Assembly: GCF_027409185.1 (NCBI RefSeq)
Contig: NC_084472.1
Coordinates: forward strand, 20,942,524-21,006,523
Direction: 5' to 3'
Source of the DNA: Cynocephalus volans
Taxonomy: Eukaryota; Chordata; Mammalia; Dermoptera; Cynocephalidae
DNA length: 64,000 bases
The notes beneath the pieces are model-generated. The model was not told the DNA's origin and searched no databases. It saw only the letters and a list, made by a program, of their open reading frames with translations. The position numbers and the translations under genes were made by a program. Shown piece after piece: positions 1 to 11,817 of this stretch (position 1 is the stretch's first letter; every line of letters starts with the position of its first letter).

Positions 1-89
1 TTTTCTCCTTTAGTATTTGGAAAAGAGGGTTGGGGGTAAGGGGAGACATTTCACATTGAGAAGATGACTCTTAACTCCAGGGAAAGAAA

Positions 90-260
90 ACAAGAGAAGG
101 AATTGTTTTAGAAGCAGACAGACCTAGGTTTAATACAGGTCTGATACTTATGTGACCTTGAACTCGAACATCGTTGAATCCCATGATGTCCTTGCAGGGT
201 TGTAATGATCCGGGTTGAAATGATAGCATATGAGGAAGAATTGGGCACAGTGCCTCATTC
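90..260 (+). repeat. MIR SINE remnant
   Basis: Old tRNA-derived MIR in sense orientation. The order of landmarks is MIR-like: an 'acagacctaggtt' core, then a degenerate 'tgtgaccttg' stretch, then 'ggcacagtgcctcattcatag' near the tail. It is heavily diverged and has no coding content. Confidence 0.6.
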
Positions 261-2275
261 ATAGCCAGTTACTGGATACTGAAATCAAGGCAATGGGTCA
301 AGAATCCTGCTCTCTTATGATCTAAAAGTAACATGAAAACATGCCTGAAAGGAAACCTAAGTATGAGGAAGAGCTGTGTTCTGGTAAAGATGTAATTTGA
401 AACCTACCGATAATGAAATGAATTAAAGGAGCATAGCAAAGCCAGGGATCTCATCACCACACCAAGAGATGCAGCTTTTACTTCTATGATGTGCTTTGAA
501 TTAGGAAGCTTTATTACTAAGTTCTTCAGAAGATGACTTTTTGAAGCCCCATTTAATGTTAGTAGTCACATTATTGAAGAGATGGTGTCCTTTCCCCTTG
601 TGGAATCTTGGGGTGGACCGTGAATCTTACATTAAGAATCTCTCAAATGAAAAGCATCTTTGGGTGCACAGCTGGAAGCCTTTCCAGGCGAGGCTGTGGA
701 GTTTTTCACAAGCAGCAAGCAGGAACCAAGTTGGTCTTCTACCCTTCTGCAATTTTCTCTTTGATTTGGGCAGCTCAGTGGGATTGTGTTTTTCTGTATG
801 ATTATTTCTCAGGCACTGACAAAGTTCAGGCGTTTTTCTGGTTGTCTTGTTTTTGTTTGTTTTTCTGTGACACTGTATCATTTTAGGAAAATAGGGTGCT
901 TTAAGTGAATCACTTAAGTTGTCTGTGGGGTTGTTTTTCTTTTAAGGAGCCCTCAGGAATGGAGAGGTGAAAGTGACAGTATTAGAGCTTAAAAAATGTC
1001 GCTGAAGCAGGGATGACAAACCTCATGTGCTGATAGCTGACCGGATCAATCCAAGTTCTGAAATGTAGAGCATCGCTCTGGACTGAAGGATGGAACTGCC
1101 TCTAAGACACCAGCAAGACAAGCCTGGAGCCAAAGGAGACTGAGGAAGAGTGGCCCCAGCTCACAGACGGCTGGTGCTGGGGCCCATCATGACCTTGCTG
1201 ATGGGTTGGCTGAAATGTGAAGTTCCTGGTACCCTTGAGATGCCTTTCCCAGAGGACAGACATTTCCTGGTTAGCTTTCTGGAGGCATATTGAGTGTCTA
1301 ATTTATGAGAAAGAAATTTTTTAAAAAAAGAAAGTAAGGAGGATCAGAATTTGGCCACTGAACCAGACACATGAGTCACATGTCTGTCTATTTGGAAGTC
1401 ATGCCTCCTACTCCCTAAACTTACTCATGGCTTAAGTGACATTTGCTTTTGAATTTGGGACACTTATTTTCAAGTTTCCAAGGGTAGTAGATGGTATTGG
1501 AGAAAAGCACCTCAGTTGCAAATTTTTACATAGGTTAGCAATGAGTATAAGGTCGTAGAAATAATGAACACGATTACATTTTGCAACAACTTATAATAAG
1601 CCCTGATGACTAATAATTGCAGTTTTTGTTGCTCAACCAATTGAACAGAACGGTGCAGTGCACTTGCCTTACTGTGACTTTCAGTGCCACCTCCAGCAGC
1701 TCAGTTGTCAGCTGTAGGCTGCAGCTGCTCCATATCAAAGCTGTACCATCCTGAGGTGGCAGGGTCACCTCTACTCTCATCACTCCTGTTCTTAAGGTTC
1801 TTAGCATCTTTCATCTGGGGTAAGAACCAACAAGTGTCTTTCACTTGCTAATTGGGCAAAATGGGGGTTGACACATGCAGGTGGGCTCAGGGACAACCAA
1901 CAAAATCGAGGGAAAGAGAAAAGCAAGGGTCTTTTCTAGACTGGAGCTTCATCTGCTGCCCAAGCTGGTGTCATTTTTAGTTGTTCGGGAGGCAACTACC
2001 CCACAAGCGATATATGCGTGAAATCACACAATTTTAGTGCCATCCTTTAAGAATTTTGATTCCATTAAAAATGAATGATTACAAATACTTGTAATCTTTC
2101 ACCTCTATGTATGTTCATAATTATTTATTCCAAACAATGCGTCAAGTATTTCTTGGTGTTGCTTAATGTGTATGAAGAAAATATTAATGCTGTAAGGATT
2201 TAGAGCAAACTGTAATGTAATTTTGTTCTCTTATAACAAGGTTAAGGTTAAGTGACTGTCTGAGGTCACTATTAA
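261..2275. other. Intergenic, nothing recognised
   Basis: About 2 kb with only short chance ORFs in several frames, none with a recognisable domain. I see no clear repeat family, RNA gene or CpG cluster. It may contain repeats too diverged to recognise by eye. Confidence 0.5.
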
Positions 2276-2560
2276 TTTATTCACTCTTTCAGTGAATATT
2301 TATGGAGCCCCTTTCATGTTCTAAGTACTGTGCTGGGGGCTACAGATGAAAATAGAAGGACAATGGATAAGGCATTGTTAGCTTTCAAGGAGCTCACAGT
2401 CTGGAAGGGAGGCAAATGGCACCAAATAATCACAATTGATTGTGACATATCGACAACGGAGACAGGCACAAGGTGGTGAGCAAGCCCTGGGTCAAGGACC
2501 CTGAATCCCAGCTCAGTGCTTTTGCTGCCAGAGGATGACTTACGAGTTCTTGGGAAAAAT
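2276..2560 (-). repeat. L2 LINE 3' fragment
   Basis: The segment reads 'tcactctttcagtgaatatttatgg', then 'ctaagtactgtgctggggctacag'-like sequence, then 'aaggagctcacagtctgga'. This is the reverse complement of the L2 3' end, which on its own strand finishes in a run of 'aataaatatttgttgaatga'. Diverged, antisense, non-coding. Confidence 0.7.
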
Positions 2561-2734
2561 AACACTTCAGTGTGAGTTAGTCTTTACCCTTTAAAGTGCT
2601 TCATCAATGTGCGGTTATTTATGTTCCTCCTAAATACTGGTTGTTTCACACGTTTATTAATAATCATTAATCTGCTTACCAAAGTTAAATAACTTTCTAT
2701 CAATATATGCTTTTTAGTTTATAATGGGCTGGTT

Positions 2735-2925
2735 TTCACATGCATTTTCTCATTAAAATCCAATAACCCAATGAGGTAGGTAGAAGTGCCAACTACCTTC
2801 TACCCACCCTTACCCCATTTTTCAGATAAGTGAGCTGAGACTCGGAAAAGTTAAGGGACTGGCCTTATAGGGCTAATTAATTGGCAGATTGAAACATGTG
2901 AACCTCTTGACGCAAGGAGTGTTCT
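2735..2925 (-). repeat. MIR SINE remnant
   Basis: Antisense MIR core. Landmarks are 'caataacccaatgaggtaggta', 'ccccatttttcagataagtgag' and 'gagactcggaaaagttaaggga', in the order expected for an inverted MIR. Confidence 0.75.
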
Positions 2926-3079
2926 TCTAAATATAATGCTGAGAAGCCTCATAGTCTCTTTTCAGATGTGGGTCTAATAGGTATATTGGGTTGGTCATTC
3001 CCTCCTTTTGGTTACACTGATTCTTTGGATCCTATGATACCTCACTGTGCATATTTCTGCATAATTCTTCTGATTATTC

Positions 3080-3600
3080 ATTCCCTGTCTCTTCTACCTG
3101 CCAGGTAAGTGCTCGTGTTCCCACAGAGCCTGTCCCTGCCAGGTTATCTTCTCTCTCATACTCTCTGGGCAATCATATACATTTCCAAGGCATCAGTACC
3201 ACATAAAGGTGACAATTCCCACATCTTGTAACTCTGACCTCTCACCCCATCAGACAAATGTACCCACTGCACTGTCTGCTAGACATGTCCCCTGGATGCC
3301 CACAAATACTACTCATTCTCACTGAGCTGTTTGTCCTTCCACTCAATACTGGAACCTTCACTATTATTCTTAACTCACTTTATTTCCACACCATCCACCC
3401 ACAAACCCAAGCTTGAAACCCATGAGTTTCTTTCCTTTTCCTCACCGTCACATCTAACTGGATCACCATGTCTTGTTTTGGACCCCTAAATATATTTTTT
3501 TGAAATCGGTTCCCTCTTTCTCATCCTGGCTGCCACTGCCCTGTGTATTTCAATGGGTTCTCCAGTGCACTTATTGAGGCAAGGGGCAAGCCATATATTC
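3080..3600 (+). repeat. L2 LINE fragment (ORF2 3' part)
   Basis: Sense L2-like sequence rich in C and T. It carries the usual order of short cues: 'acctctcaccccat', 'gtctgctagacatgtcccctggatg', a Pro/Ser-rich stretch, and 'atctaactggatcaccatgtc'. No intact reading frame remains. Family identification is by eye. Confidence 0.5.
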
Positions 3601-4500
3601 GCTCATGCATTTACCCACTAATTAACTCCACAAAAATTTATTGAGACAAATAGACCTCACAGCTATGGAGAAAAATTGGGTTGATCCTTTTGAGAAAATT
3701 AAAAATGACCTGGAAACCCTAGCCTTTTCTTATGCTATCTAGGTTAATTAACTCTGTAGTACATAGCTCTCAAGTCTTAACAGTTTTGGATTGGGCATTT
3801 AGCTATTAGGTAGCCAGAGAGCAAATATTAAATGACAATTCTTATCAATCATTCCCAAAGTAACGTCTCTCAAAATCACCACCTAAGATTCTGCTGAATA
3901 AATGCTTAAGGCTTTGATTCAAAACATGTTTTGGCCACTAGCACATCCCTGATTTTTTGGACTTTTCCAAAAGCAACTGTAAACATTCCAGACTGTTATA
4001 GGGTCTCAGCAAAAATATTAGTATATTTATGGTAATTCTGACTGTATGTTTTTCTTCTCTGTGAACTTATTTATGTGAAATGCTCACAATTTTAAAAATT
4101 AGGGCTTATTAATGAAATATTTTTGAATATCCTCAGTATTACATTTATTGAATAGTTTTTAATAAAATGGGAAATATAAGCAGAATTGGAACTATCTTGG
4201 AAACAAGCAAACAAAGAAATCCTGCCAAAGAATAGATTTCCTTTAACTAGCCAACTCCTTTGATGCATTTAAAATGTGGTTCATCTTCCAAAATACCAAA
4301 GTATAGGCATGCTTCAGGAACATACATTAACTGCCAAGTAAGGTATACCTATTATGGATTATAGTAATGAGGAATTTATTCATGATAAAGAATGGTCTGA
4401 TTGTGAGGATTAATACTCTCATCTCGGTGGGCCTAAACCTTGGATATTTGGTTTATCCAAAATTTATCAGATCCCAGAAAAAAATGAGTGTGGTTGATTA
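3600..4500. other. Intergenic, AT-rich
   Basis: No ORF of note and no identified repeat apart from a possible short L2 end near 3605-3650 ('cattt...ttattgag'). Nothing else is supported. Confidence 0.4.
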
Positions 4501-4534
4501 AAGATGATGACAAATCCCTTGCCTTCTATCCCAC

Positions 4535-4624
4535 TGAAAGGTGAAGCCTAATTCTCCTCCTCTTGCATCCAGGATGGCATGAAAGGTGAAGCCTAATTCT
4601 CCTCCTCTTGCATCCAGGATGGCA
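4535..4624. repeat. Perfect 45-bp tandem duplication
   Basis: Bases 4535-4579 are repeated without a single difference at 4580-4624; each copy starts 'tgaaaggtgaagcc' and ends 'ccaggatggca'. The surrounding LTR-like sequence is old and diverged, so the perfect identity points to a recent local duplication (or an assembly duplication). Confidence 0.95.
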
Positions 4625-5080
4625 CTATGACCTGTTTTAACCAATAGAATGTGGCCGAAGTCATGCCGTGTAACTTCTGAAGCTGGGGCCTTCAGAGAGC
4701 TGCAGCTTCTGCTTTTCCCATTTGGGACACACCCTCTTGGAAGCCAGCATCCATGGAAGAAGTGTGATTGATTACCCTCAGACTAGCATGCTGTGGGAAG
4801 CCCAGGTAAGCCATGTGGAAAGAGAGAGTTTAGCCACCAGGGGACACTGAGGTGCCAGACAGGTTCAAGAAACCTTCCTGGAACTTCTGGCCCAGTTAGA
4901 CCATCAAGTCAATGCTGCTGAGTGACTGACTCCAGCCAGTGCTGCACAGAGCAGGATTATTCAGCCCATCCCTGTCTGAATTCCTGACCCACAGAACTGT
5001 GAGCAAGTAAAATAGTTATTTTTGAAGTTCCTGCATTTCAGGGTAGTTTGTTACACAGCAATAGGTAATCAAAACAATTG
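4535..5080 (+). mobile_element. Old MaLR/ERVL-like solo LTR
   Basis: The segment has an MLT-type LTR organisation: 'ccaatagaatgtggc' near the start, a Ser/Pro-codon-free central part, 'agaactgtgagcaagtaaaatag' as the polyadenylation neighbourhood, and a terminus 'ggtagtttgttacacagcaataggtaatcaaaaca'-like, which is the usual MLT 3' ending. It lacks internal retroviral sequence, so it is most likely a solo LTR. The start is approximate, and the 45-bp duplication lies at its 5' edge. Confidence 0.6.
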
Positions 5081-5374
5081 GCTCATACCACCCACCGTCT
5101 TCCCTGCAGGAAAGTTTACTTGGGAAACCAAATCGACTGATGAATAAGAGAATCAGTGCAGAGAAAATGTTCTCCAGGATATCCAGGCCTGCGTGTCTCA
5201 GGCTTCTTCTCATTTGATCTGGGCAGTACCTCCCCTTGCCAGTCTGAGAAACCACTGCCCTCAATTCGTCTCCTCATGAGCACCATTTTCCCATTGACAA
5301 AATGTTCTTGTCAATTCCTCTGGTTACTCTAAGTTTTACATCAAATTACAACTGGTTCGTGTCAGGCAGTGGGC

Positions 5375-5540
5375 CACTAGTAGACACTCAACAAAAATGT
5401 GATGAGCCCCTGTGTCACAATGCCCCATGCTAGGCACTGGGGATACAAACACAAACACACAAGTGTGATATGCTCCCTGCCCTCACAACACATGTAACTT
5501 ACCAGGGGGAGCAACCTCAGGTTGAGGGTAAGGAGGTCAC
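5375..5540 (-). repeat. L2 LINE 3' fragment
   Basis: 'gccccatgctaggcactggggatac' followed by 'tgctccctgccctcacaaca' is the inverted L2 3' tail. Non-coding. Confidence 0.7.
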
Positions 5541-6194
5541 ATCTGTGATCATACACCATCGGTGGCGGGTCTTCTTTCTCCTCCCATGGCGTGGACCGGG
5601 GCCCTTTGTTCAAGTAACATTGACACTGGGTGGAAGGAAAGAGTAGATGAGTAACTCAAAGCTTGACCTTAGAGGAGGGCTGCTTGATGTCCTGACAAGT
5701 AGATTATCACTTTACCAGTTAAGAATAGGGGAAATATACTCACATTTAGATTCTTTTTTGTTTGACTGCCCAACTCTTAGAAAGTGTAACATTTGCAGAA
5801 AGCAAAGAAATGTAACTTTGGAGAGAAGTTTTTCCTGGTCAGAGAGCAGAGTAGGGACGGTTCCCAAAGCACTCAGAAAGGTTTTTATTGTGGGGGAAAG
5901 TCGCAGTTTATCTCATCCTATGTTGTGTGCAGGGGTAATTATATTTCTCTCAATAACAAAGTAAGCATTGCTTCTTGGCAAGTGTCCCCTTTAGCCTGAG
6001 TGTATTTCGAAACAATTCTCTGAGGTCTTAGGAAGCTGTATTTATTTAAATTGTTGCAGTGTTGACAAGCAGGCTGCTCTCTTTGGCTGTTTTTTTTGTG
6101 TGTGTGTGAAAGGTGCTAAAAACTAAAAAATGAGGTTGACAATCTGGGCTCTGTCACTGACCTGCTGAACCCCTCACCCCAGGGGCTAAACCAC

Positions 6195-6305
6195 TCATTC
6201 GCATGTTTACAGAGGCCCTACTGTGTGCCACACTCCTGCAAAGAGTGAGTGGTGCAGCCACGGAGAGAGACAGGGGAGCACCCATGAAAGATCTGGACTG
6301 TTGCT
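6195..6305 (-). repeat. L2-like fragment
   Basis: 'acagaggccctactgtgtgccacactcc' followed by a weak 'ggagagagacagggg' resembles the inverted L2 tail. Short and diverged. Confidence 0.4.
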
Positions 6306-6329
6306 TATTCAACAGGTAAGTCTGTAATT

Positions 6330-7720
6330 TTTCCTCGTGTGGAATTTATTTTGAGTTTCCATGTAAGGATTATGCTAGCTTTGTAAAATAATTTATAAAA
6401 CTGTTTTTGTTTTTATGCCTTGGAATATTTTGTATAAGCCTGGGAATTATCTATTTCTGCACATGTGTGCAGCTGGTGGGAGAATATTTTGTGGGTCTGA
6501 TCTATTTCTTGGATACAATTTGTTAATTTGTTGACAACCCTTTTCTCCTCTTGTTCCTTTCATGGTTATTTGTCAGTTTAGGTTTGCTGCCTCTTCGGAA
6601 GGGAATTTTGACAGTTTGTATTTTCTTGAAAATCAGTCATTTCATCAAGACTTCATAATATTTTGTTGTAATTGATTTCTTCTGTATCTGTCACATCCTT
6701 TCTCATCCTCGATTTCATCTGTTTTAAGATTTTTCTATTTTTCTTCAGTGGATTAAGTACAAGATTTTCAATTTTATTTATTTTGGCCCCCTTAAATTCT
6801 TGGATTTATTCTTTAATTTTTTTTTTGTTTTTCTACTATATATGTATCTATTTTCCTCTTTATTAATTCTTTCAGTGTTCTTTCCTTGAAAGGTCAAGAG
6901 ACCTTCTAGTCTCTTGACTTGAATTCTTTGTACATTCTTGCTTTCTTGTTTGTTAAAAAAAAAAAAAATTCAATACTTAATAATACTGCTTGCTCACCTC
7001 AGAGTCCAGTGTGAGAACTTCTGATCAATAGTGGCTCTCCTCCAAGTGTCAGGGACTCTGCCTCCTCCAGTTTGCACTTTGGCCATTCCCAGGCCCTTAA
7101 TGTTTGCATCCTCTGATGGACAGGGGAGTGAGAGTGGACCAGGCACACTTGCTTCTTACAAGCCAGGAATGGCACAGTCACTTTTGCTCACATTCCATTG
7201 GCTGGAACTCAGTCACGTGGCCACACTTCACTGCAAGGAAGGCTGGGAAATGTAGTTTAGTCTTGTACCCAGCAAGAAGTAGAAATGAATTTATACTGGA
7301 TACCAAAAAGTTTCCTCCACATTCCTAATTAATCCTTTTTATCTACAGTCTATTTTTTCTGATATTAATATGGCTATACGAGTTTTCTTATGAGTGTTGC
7401 TTGTCATATTGTTTTCTACCCTTCTATTTTAACTTTTTTGTTTCCTTCTGTTTGTGTATCTCCTCTAAAAAGTACGTATCTTGATCATACATTTCTAAAC
7501 TGGTAACACCAATGTTTTAACTGGAAAGTTTGGCTATATAAATTTATTGTGATCATTTTAAAACTTAGACTTTTTTCTAACATCTTACTTTATGCTTTCT
7601 ATGTTTCTTGCATTTTCATGTTTTTACTGCTTTTCTTGACTTTTAATAATTGATTTAAAAAACTACCCCCAACCCCCCAATGATTTGGTTACTCTCTGGT
7701 TTCTTTAGTCCCTTAGAATA
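6330..7720 (-). mobile_element. Old L1 LINE ORF2 fragments
   Basis: A T-rich strand typical of inverted L1 ORF2. The 6400-6880 part resembles the reverse transcriptase region, and 7325-7480 ('tctgatattaatatggctatacgag') resembles the endonuclease region seen at 37240-37280 in the larger L1 of this window. Between them, 6960-7320 does not look like L1 and may be a separate insertion starting next to a 14-A run. All reading frames are broken. Confidence 0.6.
6975..7320. repeat. Unclassified insertion inside L1
   Basis: The sequence changes character between two L1 pieces, with G+C higher than the flanks. It contains 'cacattccattggctggaactcagtcacgtggcc' and 'gctgggaaatgtagt', which I associate with an old interspersed repeat that I cannot name. 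The two ORFs here show no known domain. Confidence 0.35.
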
Positions 7721-8140
7721 CTTTAATTCCAATCATCCCTCCTTTTGAATACCATTGAGCAGTAGTAGTAAAAAGGATTATAAGAATGGTGCCCCAGGGC
7801 TGCCCCATGACTTACACTTTTTCCACGAAGTTAGGGGTTTAGAGGGGTTTAAGCAGTATTATGCTTCCTTTCTCTGATGTCATACTGCTTTCTGAGGAAG
7901 CAGTGTTAATGGGTCAGTTTTCAGCACATTCTTTCATCTGTTCCCTGCTTACTATATCTTGCAGAAATTTCTGTGGATGACTTCTTTCTCCACTCTCAGA
8001 TCCTGCTGCAGTTTTTTTCTTATTTTTATATTCTTTGATTGTTATACTAATGTGGAAGCTTTATTAGGGAGGAGACCAGGTCTGTTTCACACACTCCACC
8101 CCAGTATAGCCACGACAAAGAGCAAAATGCAGATGGTTCC

Positions 8141-8523
8141 TGTTGGCTAATATACCCTCTGCCAGAAAAGTAAAATGGCGTTAAAGACTGAGATACACAA
8201 AATGGTGCCTGAGAAAGTTTCCCGGAAAAACCCCACCCAGAAAAATCCCCTACCTGCCACGTCACCTTCCCACGTGCACAATTTTGCCAGCCTATGAGAA
8301 AGTTCCAGCTCAGCTTAAACCCGGCTTGCTTCCTTCCCCTTCCTTCTTAGCCAATAGGAACAGTCCAGCTCAGCCTAACAGGATATAAAAGGCCCACCCC
8401 GACTCTCCCTGCAGCTGCTCCCACTTTTGAGAGGGCAGCCTGCTTGTTCATTTTGCCTGCCTAATATGCTTTTGGTCTCCTGGTGTGTCTTATTTTGTGC
8501 TCGGGCCAAGGTTTTTCCTTTCA
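8141..8523 (+). repeat. ERV-A 5' LTR
   Basis: Begins TGTTGGCTAAT and ends TTTCCTTTCA, giving the standard TG...CA termini, and repeats as the 3' LTR. It holds a CCAAT box (8351-8355) and a TATAAAA box (8384-8390) with normal spacing, so U3/R assignment is straightforward. Relative to the 3' LTR it has lost about 10 bp near 8474, where the 3' copy carries extra sequence after 'cacttt'. The polyadenylation hexamer is degenerate in both copies. Confidence 0.95.
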
Positions 8524-8524
8524 T

Positions 8525-8542
8525 TGCTGCCATGACTTGGAT
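8525..8542 (+). other. ERV-A primer binding site (tRNA-His type)
   Basis: Two bases after the LTR lies TGCTGCCATGACTTGGAT. It matches the complement of the tRNA-His 3' end at all but three positions, two of them transitions. The site lies where minus-strand DNA synthesis would be primed. Confidence 0.8.
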
Positions 8543-8997
8543 GGGTTTCCCCACCCCTCGTGGGACCCCATCCATTTCTCTGCCTGTGGGCTGGAGCCCA
8601 CACCAGTGATGACACTCAGCCCGGCCCTTCTTCCCGATCACCACTGGCACATCCAACACCGGCCTTCTAATTGGTGAGTCTTTGGATTACCGCTTTCATT
8701 TCTCTCTCCCTTTCTCTTTTCGGGACTCGCCCGGGTTAAGCAGGGTCCGCCCTTTCCCTGCCCTCTCATTTGCTGTGGGGTTTCTCATTTCTGCCCTCCA
8801 GGTACTTGCAAGCCGTGGCACGGGGTGCCCCAAAGCTCTATGACCCTCTAGGGTCCCTCAACTGCCAGAAACCAGTGATGACTGCTTTCGGTGGTTTGAG
8901 ACCTCCCAGTACCCCAACCAAAGTGGAGACACCCCTTCAGGTCCGGTACTTCCTCCTCCATTCTCATGGGGGTCTCTCCCAGCCGACTCCCCGCTAA
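8543..8997 (+). other. ERV-A leader with candidate splice donor
   Basis: Untranslated leader between the primer site and gag. TTG|GTGAGT with the junction at 8673/8674 is a good splice-donor match and sits where retroviruses place the major donor. If used, it could join to an acceptor such as CAG|G at 10953/10954, just before the env-like start codon. This is inference from motifs only. Confidence 0.5.
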
Positions 8998-10440
8998 AAT
9001 GTCTCCTGACTAATCTTCACACTTTGGGTCTGATTCTGGATATTAAGCCAAACAAACTTGTTAGGTTTTCCACCCAAGAAGGGCCCAACTATAATTTAGA
9101 TAATCAAAACAGGTGGCCTCCTTTTGGGTCCCTCAACCCTGACATTCTACGGGACTTATATCACTTCTGCGAGCGATCAGGGAAATGGGCTGAAATTCCC
9201 TATATCCAGGCTTTTTCTTACCTCTGTTCTAACCCTGCTTTATGTACCACCTGTGCCCCAAACAGGCCTTATTAGCTTCTAAGCCTTCTCTGCCCACCCT
9301 CCTCCCCTTCCCCTGACTTCAACCCAGCAGATGAGCCCCCCCATAGTGGGGACATGCTCCCCCGCACTCCAACTGCCATCGGCTCTTCCCGCCCCTTCTG
9401 CCCCTCTCGCACCACCACATCCTTCCAACCTCCCTCGTACACGATCCCGAGCCCATGAAACTCGGCCCACCCTTCCAGCCCAACCTCCACTTTTAGCTCC
9501 TCTCTGAGAGGTGGCAGGAGTGGAGGGTATCATTAGAGTCCACGTCCCTTTTTCCATGATTGATCTTTCCCAAATCGAGAAACGCTTGGGTTCCTATACA
9601 ACTAACCCAGTTGTCTACTCAAGGGAATTCCAATACCTTTGCCAGGCCTATAGCTTAACTTTCCATGACGCCCACACTATCCTCACAAATTCCTTATTGC
9701 CAGAAGAACGTAGCCAAGTCTGGCTAGAGGCCAGGGCACACGGAGATGAAGCCCACCAAACCACGTGCGCTCACCCAGCCGGGGCACAGGCTGTCCCTGA
9801 AACCGGCCCTCTTTGGGATTATCACCCTCCCATTGGCCCTCCGTGATCAGTTTCTTACTTGCATAGTGGCGGGGCTTAAACGGGCTGCACAAAAACCAGT
9901 TAATGATGAAAAAAATCCAAGAAATAATACAAGATAAAAATGAAAATCCTTCTTTTTTAGATCGCCTCACTAAGGCTGTTTTACACTATACTAACATAGA
10001 CCCAGAGACCCCAGAGGGAAGACAACTTCTCATGACCTATTTCTTTAACCAGAGTTCCCCCGACATAAAGGGCAAATTAAAGAAACTGGAAAGGGGGCCC
10101 TTCACTCCTCAAAATGAAGTCCTGGCTGCCGCATTCGAGGTTTATAACGGCCGAGACGATAAGGCCAAACACCAAAAGTACCAACTGCTGGCACAGGCCT
10201 TAAAGGGGCCCATGCCCTCACCACCGACGGCCTTTTCAAGGGGCCTAACTGCACTAAGGGGACCCCAGGTCCCTGCTTTAAGTGTGGTAAGGAAGGACAT
10301 TGGGCACGATCATGCCCCAACCCCAGGCCCCCACTAAGGCCATGTCCAAAATGCCACACTCCGGGTCACTGGGGACTGGATTTCCCCAGTCTCTGTAGAG
10401 AGACTGGACCTGTCTCGAACCCCACACCCAGCCTTCTAGG
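8998..10440 (+). pseudogene. gag: ERV-A gag remnant (matrix, capsid, nucleocapsid)
   Basis: Gag would form the virion core. Three ORF pieces in different frames show it is broken. Positions 9024-9275 encode a matrix-like part (RWPPFGSLNPDILRDL and following). Positions 9511-9846 encode the capsid N-terminal part, including VHVPFSMIDLSQIEKRLGS and a LLPEERSQVWLEAR segment. Positions 9903-10337 encode the capsid C-terminal part and the start of nucleocapsid. One CX2CX4HX4C zinc knuckle is intact at 10274-10315 ([14 protein letters not shown]). A second at 10343-10384 has its last cysteine replaced by phenylalanine and lies in another frame. A proline-rich linker separates matrix and capsid. The likely start at 8999 is followed by an early stop. 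Gamma-like gag by motif content. Confidence 0.9.
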
Positions 10441-10489
10441 ATTGGTGTCAGATGACTGTATCAGATGACTGATGGGGCCCAGGGCACCC

Positions 10490-10905
10490 TCTACCTACGA
10501 CAGCCCTCACCACCACCAGGGAGCCCAGGGTACTTCTCGCAGTTGAGGGCCACCCCATTTCTTTCCTCCTTGATACCGGCGCCACTTTCTCAGTATTAAC
10601 AGAGTTTTGGGGACCTACCTCCTCTCCCACACTGCCCACTGTCGGGGTAGGAGGCAAAACCATTTTTCCACTAAAAACTCCCTGGATAACTTGCCACTTC
10701 GGGGACCATTCCTTTGCTCATCAGTTTCTTGTGATGAAAGCTTCATATATCCCACGTACCCGCCCTCTCTCCAATTCCAGAGTAACTACTACTCTTCCCT
10801 TCCTCGCTCATACTGCATGGAAATTTGGATTTTCAAGTGCGGCCCATTTTCTCTTCTTTTCCTGTGGCAACTGCTTGAACTCCCTACTTGGCCCTGGCCC
10901 GTAGC
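10490..10905 (+). pseudogene. pro: ERV-A protease remnant
   Basis: Aspartic protease of the retropepsin family, which normally cleaves the viral polyproteins. The active-site segment LLDTGATFSVL is encoded around 10567-10600, after a 'RVLLAVEGHPISF' lead-in. The downstream flap and core are partly readable in shifting frames. No RT, RNase H or integrase motif follows. The sequence passes almost directly from protease to env, so about 3 kb of pol is missing relative to a complete provirus. Confidence 0.85.
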
Positions 10906-10954
10906 TGCACCCATTTGTGAGACTGAGGTTGATTGGCAGTAACTCCCATGCAGG

Positions 10955-11686
10955 ATGTGTGAACAACATCCATACACCTTCATCCCCTTCCTGATTTTGC
11001 TTCTGCTTCTTAGCCCTGCCACACCTGACTCAGGGTTCAGGTGGAGATTTTCTTTGACAGAGACTTGGACAACCAGTCGTACAACCCTTGCCCCTGTTGG
11101 AGGTTTCTTTTGGTGCAATGACACCCTCTCCAAAACTCTTAATGCCTGTGGTTCCGTTCTCTGCCTACCTGTTTCACTCATCCCTCAACTTACTGGTTAC
11201 AGCCAAGTAGAAATTATTGCCCTAATTAACCCCCCAGAAAACCAAAAGTGTGCAGTCTTTCTCCCCTTAGTCATTGGGGTCTTCCTAGCCTCCTCTCTAG
11301 TGGCCATGGGACTAGGCACAGCGGCTCTTATCCATTCTGTAGACCCCACTAGAGATCTAGCCCCAAAACTCCAGGCAGCTGTTGAGGCTTCAGCAGAGGC
11401 CCTGACCTCCCTACAATGCCAAATCACCTCGATAGCCCAGGTAGCTCTCCTCACCGCAGTCTCCATGAGTACCTGCCCCTACCAGATGGTGAGGACATGT
11501 CTCCTATTTTTCCTCCACACTCTCCAGGAGGACAGTTGGTTACTGCCTTACATCCAACAAGCAGAAAACATATTTGAGGGCCTCAGTGACCTTTGGCTCC
11601 AAGGGACATTCCTCACCTTCTCAACAGAAGAAATTATCATCTTCAGTGCCTGGGTTTATGGTCTCTTATCTCTTGTATTAGACTAA
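10955..11686 (+). CDS. env: ERV-A env-like open reading frame (243 aa)
   Basis: An uninterrupted ORF starting at ATG 10955, in an otherwise broken provirus. Residues 1-25 form a good signal peptide with a basic/polar N-region, a Leu-rich core (LILLLLLSPAT) and a cleavage-like end. The surface subunit is reduced to roughly 70 residues. Residues about 90-118 form a hydrophobic Gly/Ala-rich segment (VFLPLVIGVFLASSLVAMGL) placed like a class I fusion peptide. An Ala/Leu heptad-like stretch follows (LQAAVEASAEALTSLQCQ). The region that in related envelopes carries the conserved disulphide motif is not recognisable. The C-terminus has a weak hydrophobic tail (AWVYGLLSLVLD). I see no furin site. It may be a chance survivor, or a secreted or membrane-bound env-derived protein. 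Translation is not shown. Confidence 0.6.
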   Translation: MCEQHPYTFIPFLILLLLLSPATPDSGFRWRFSLTETWTTSRTTLAPVGGFFWCNDTLSKTLNACGSVLCLPVSLIPQLTGYSQVEIIALINPPENQKCAVFLPLVIGVFLASSLVAMGLGTAALIHSVDPTRDLAPKLQAAVEASAEALTSLQCQITSIAQVALLTAVSMSTCPYQMVRTCLLFFLHTLQEDSWLLPYIQQAENIFEGLSDLWLQGTFLTFSTEEIIIFSAWVYGLLSLVLD

Positions 11687-11804
11687 GCAAACCTTCCTCC
11701 CTTGCCTCCCAAGTCCCCCCTGCCCCTTCTTTGCCCCTTCTTTGCCCCTTCTCAGCAGGAAGTAGCCAGAGATGATCTTGATGCCCTTCTCCCAATCTAA
11801 GACC

Positions 11805-11817
11805 AAAGAGGGAGGAA
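11805..11817 (+). other. ERV-A polypurine tract
   Basis: AAAGAGGGAGGAA directly abuts the 3' LTR and is all purine, as expected for the plus-strand primer. Just upstream (11721-11757) lies a short three-copy repeat of a TGCCCCTTCTT unit. Confidence 0.85.
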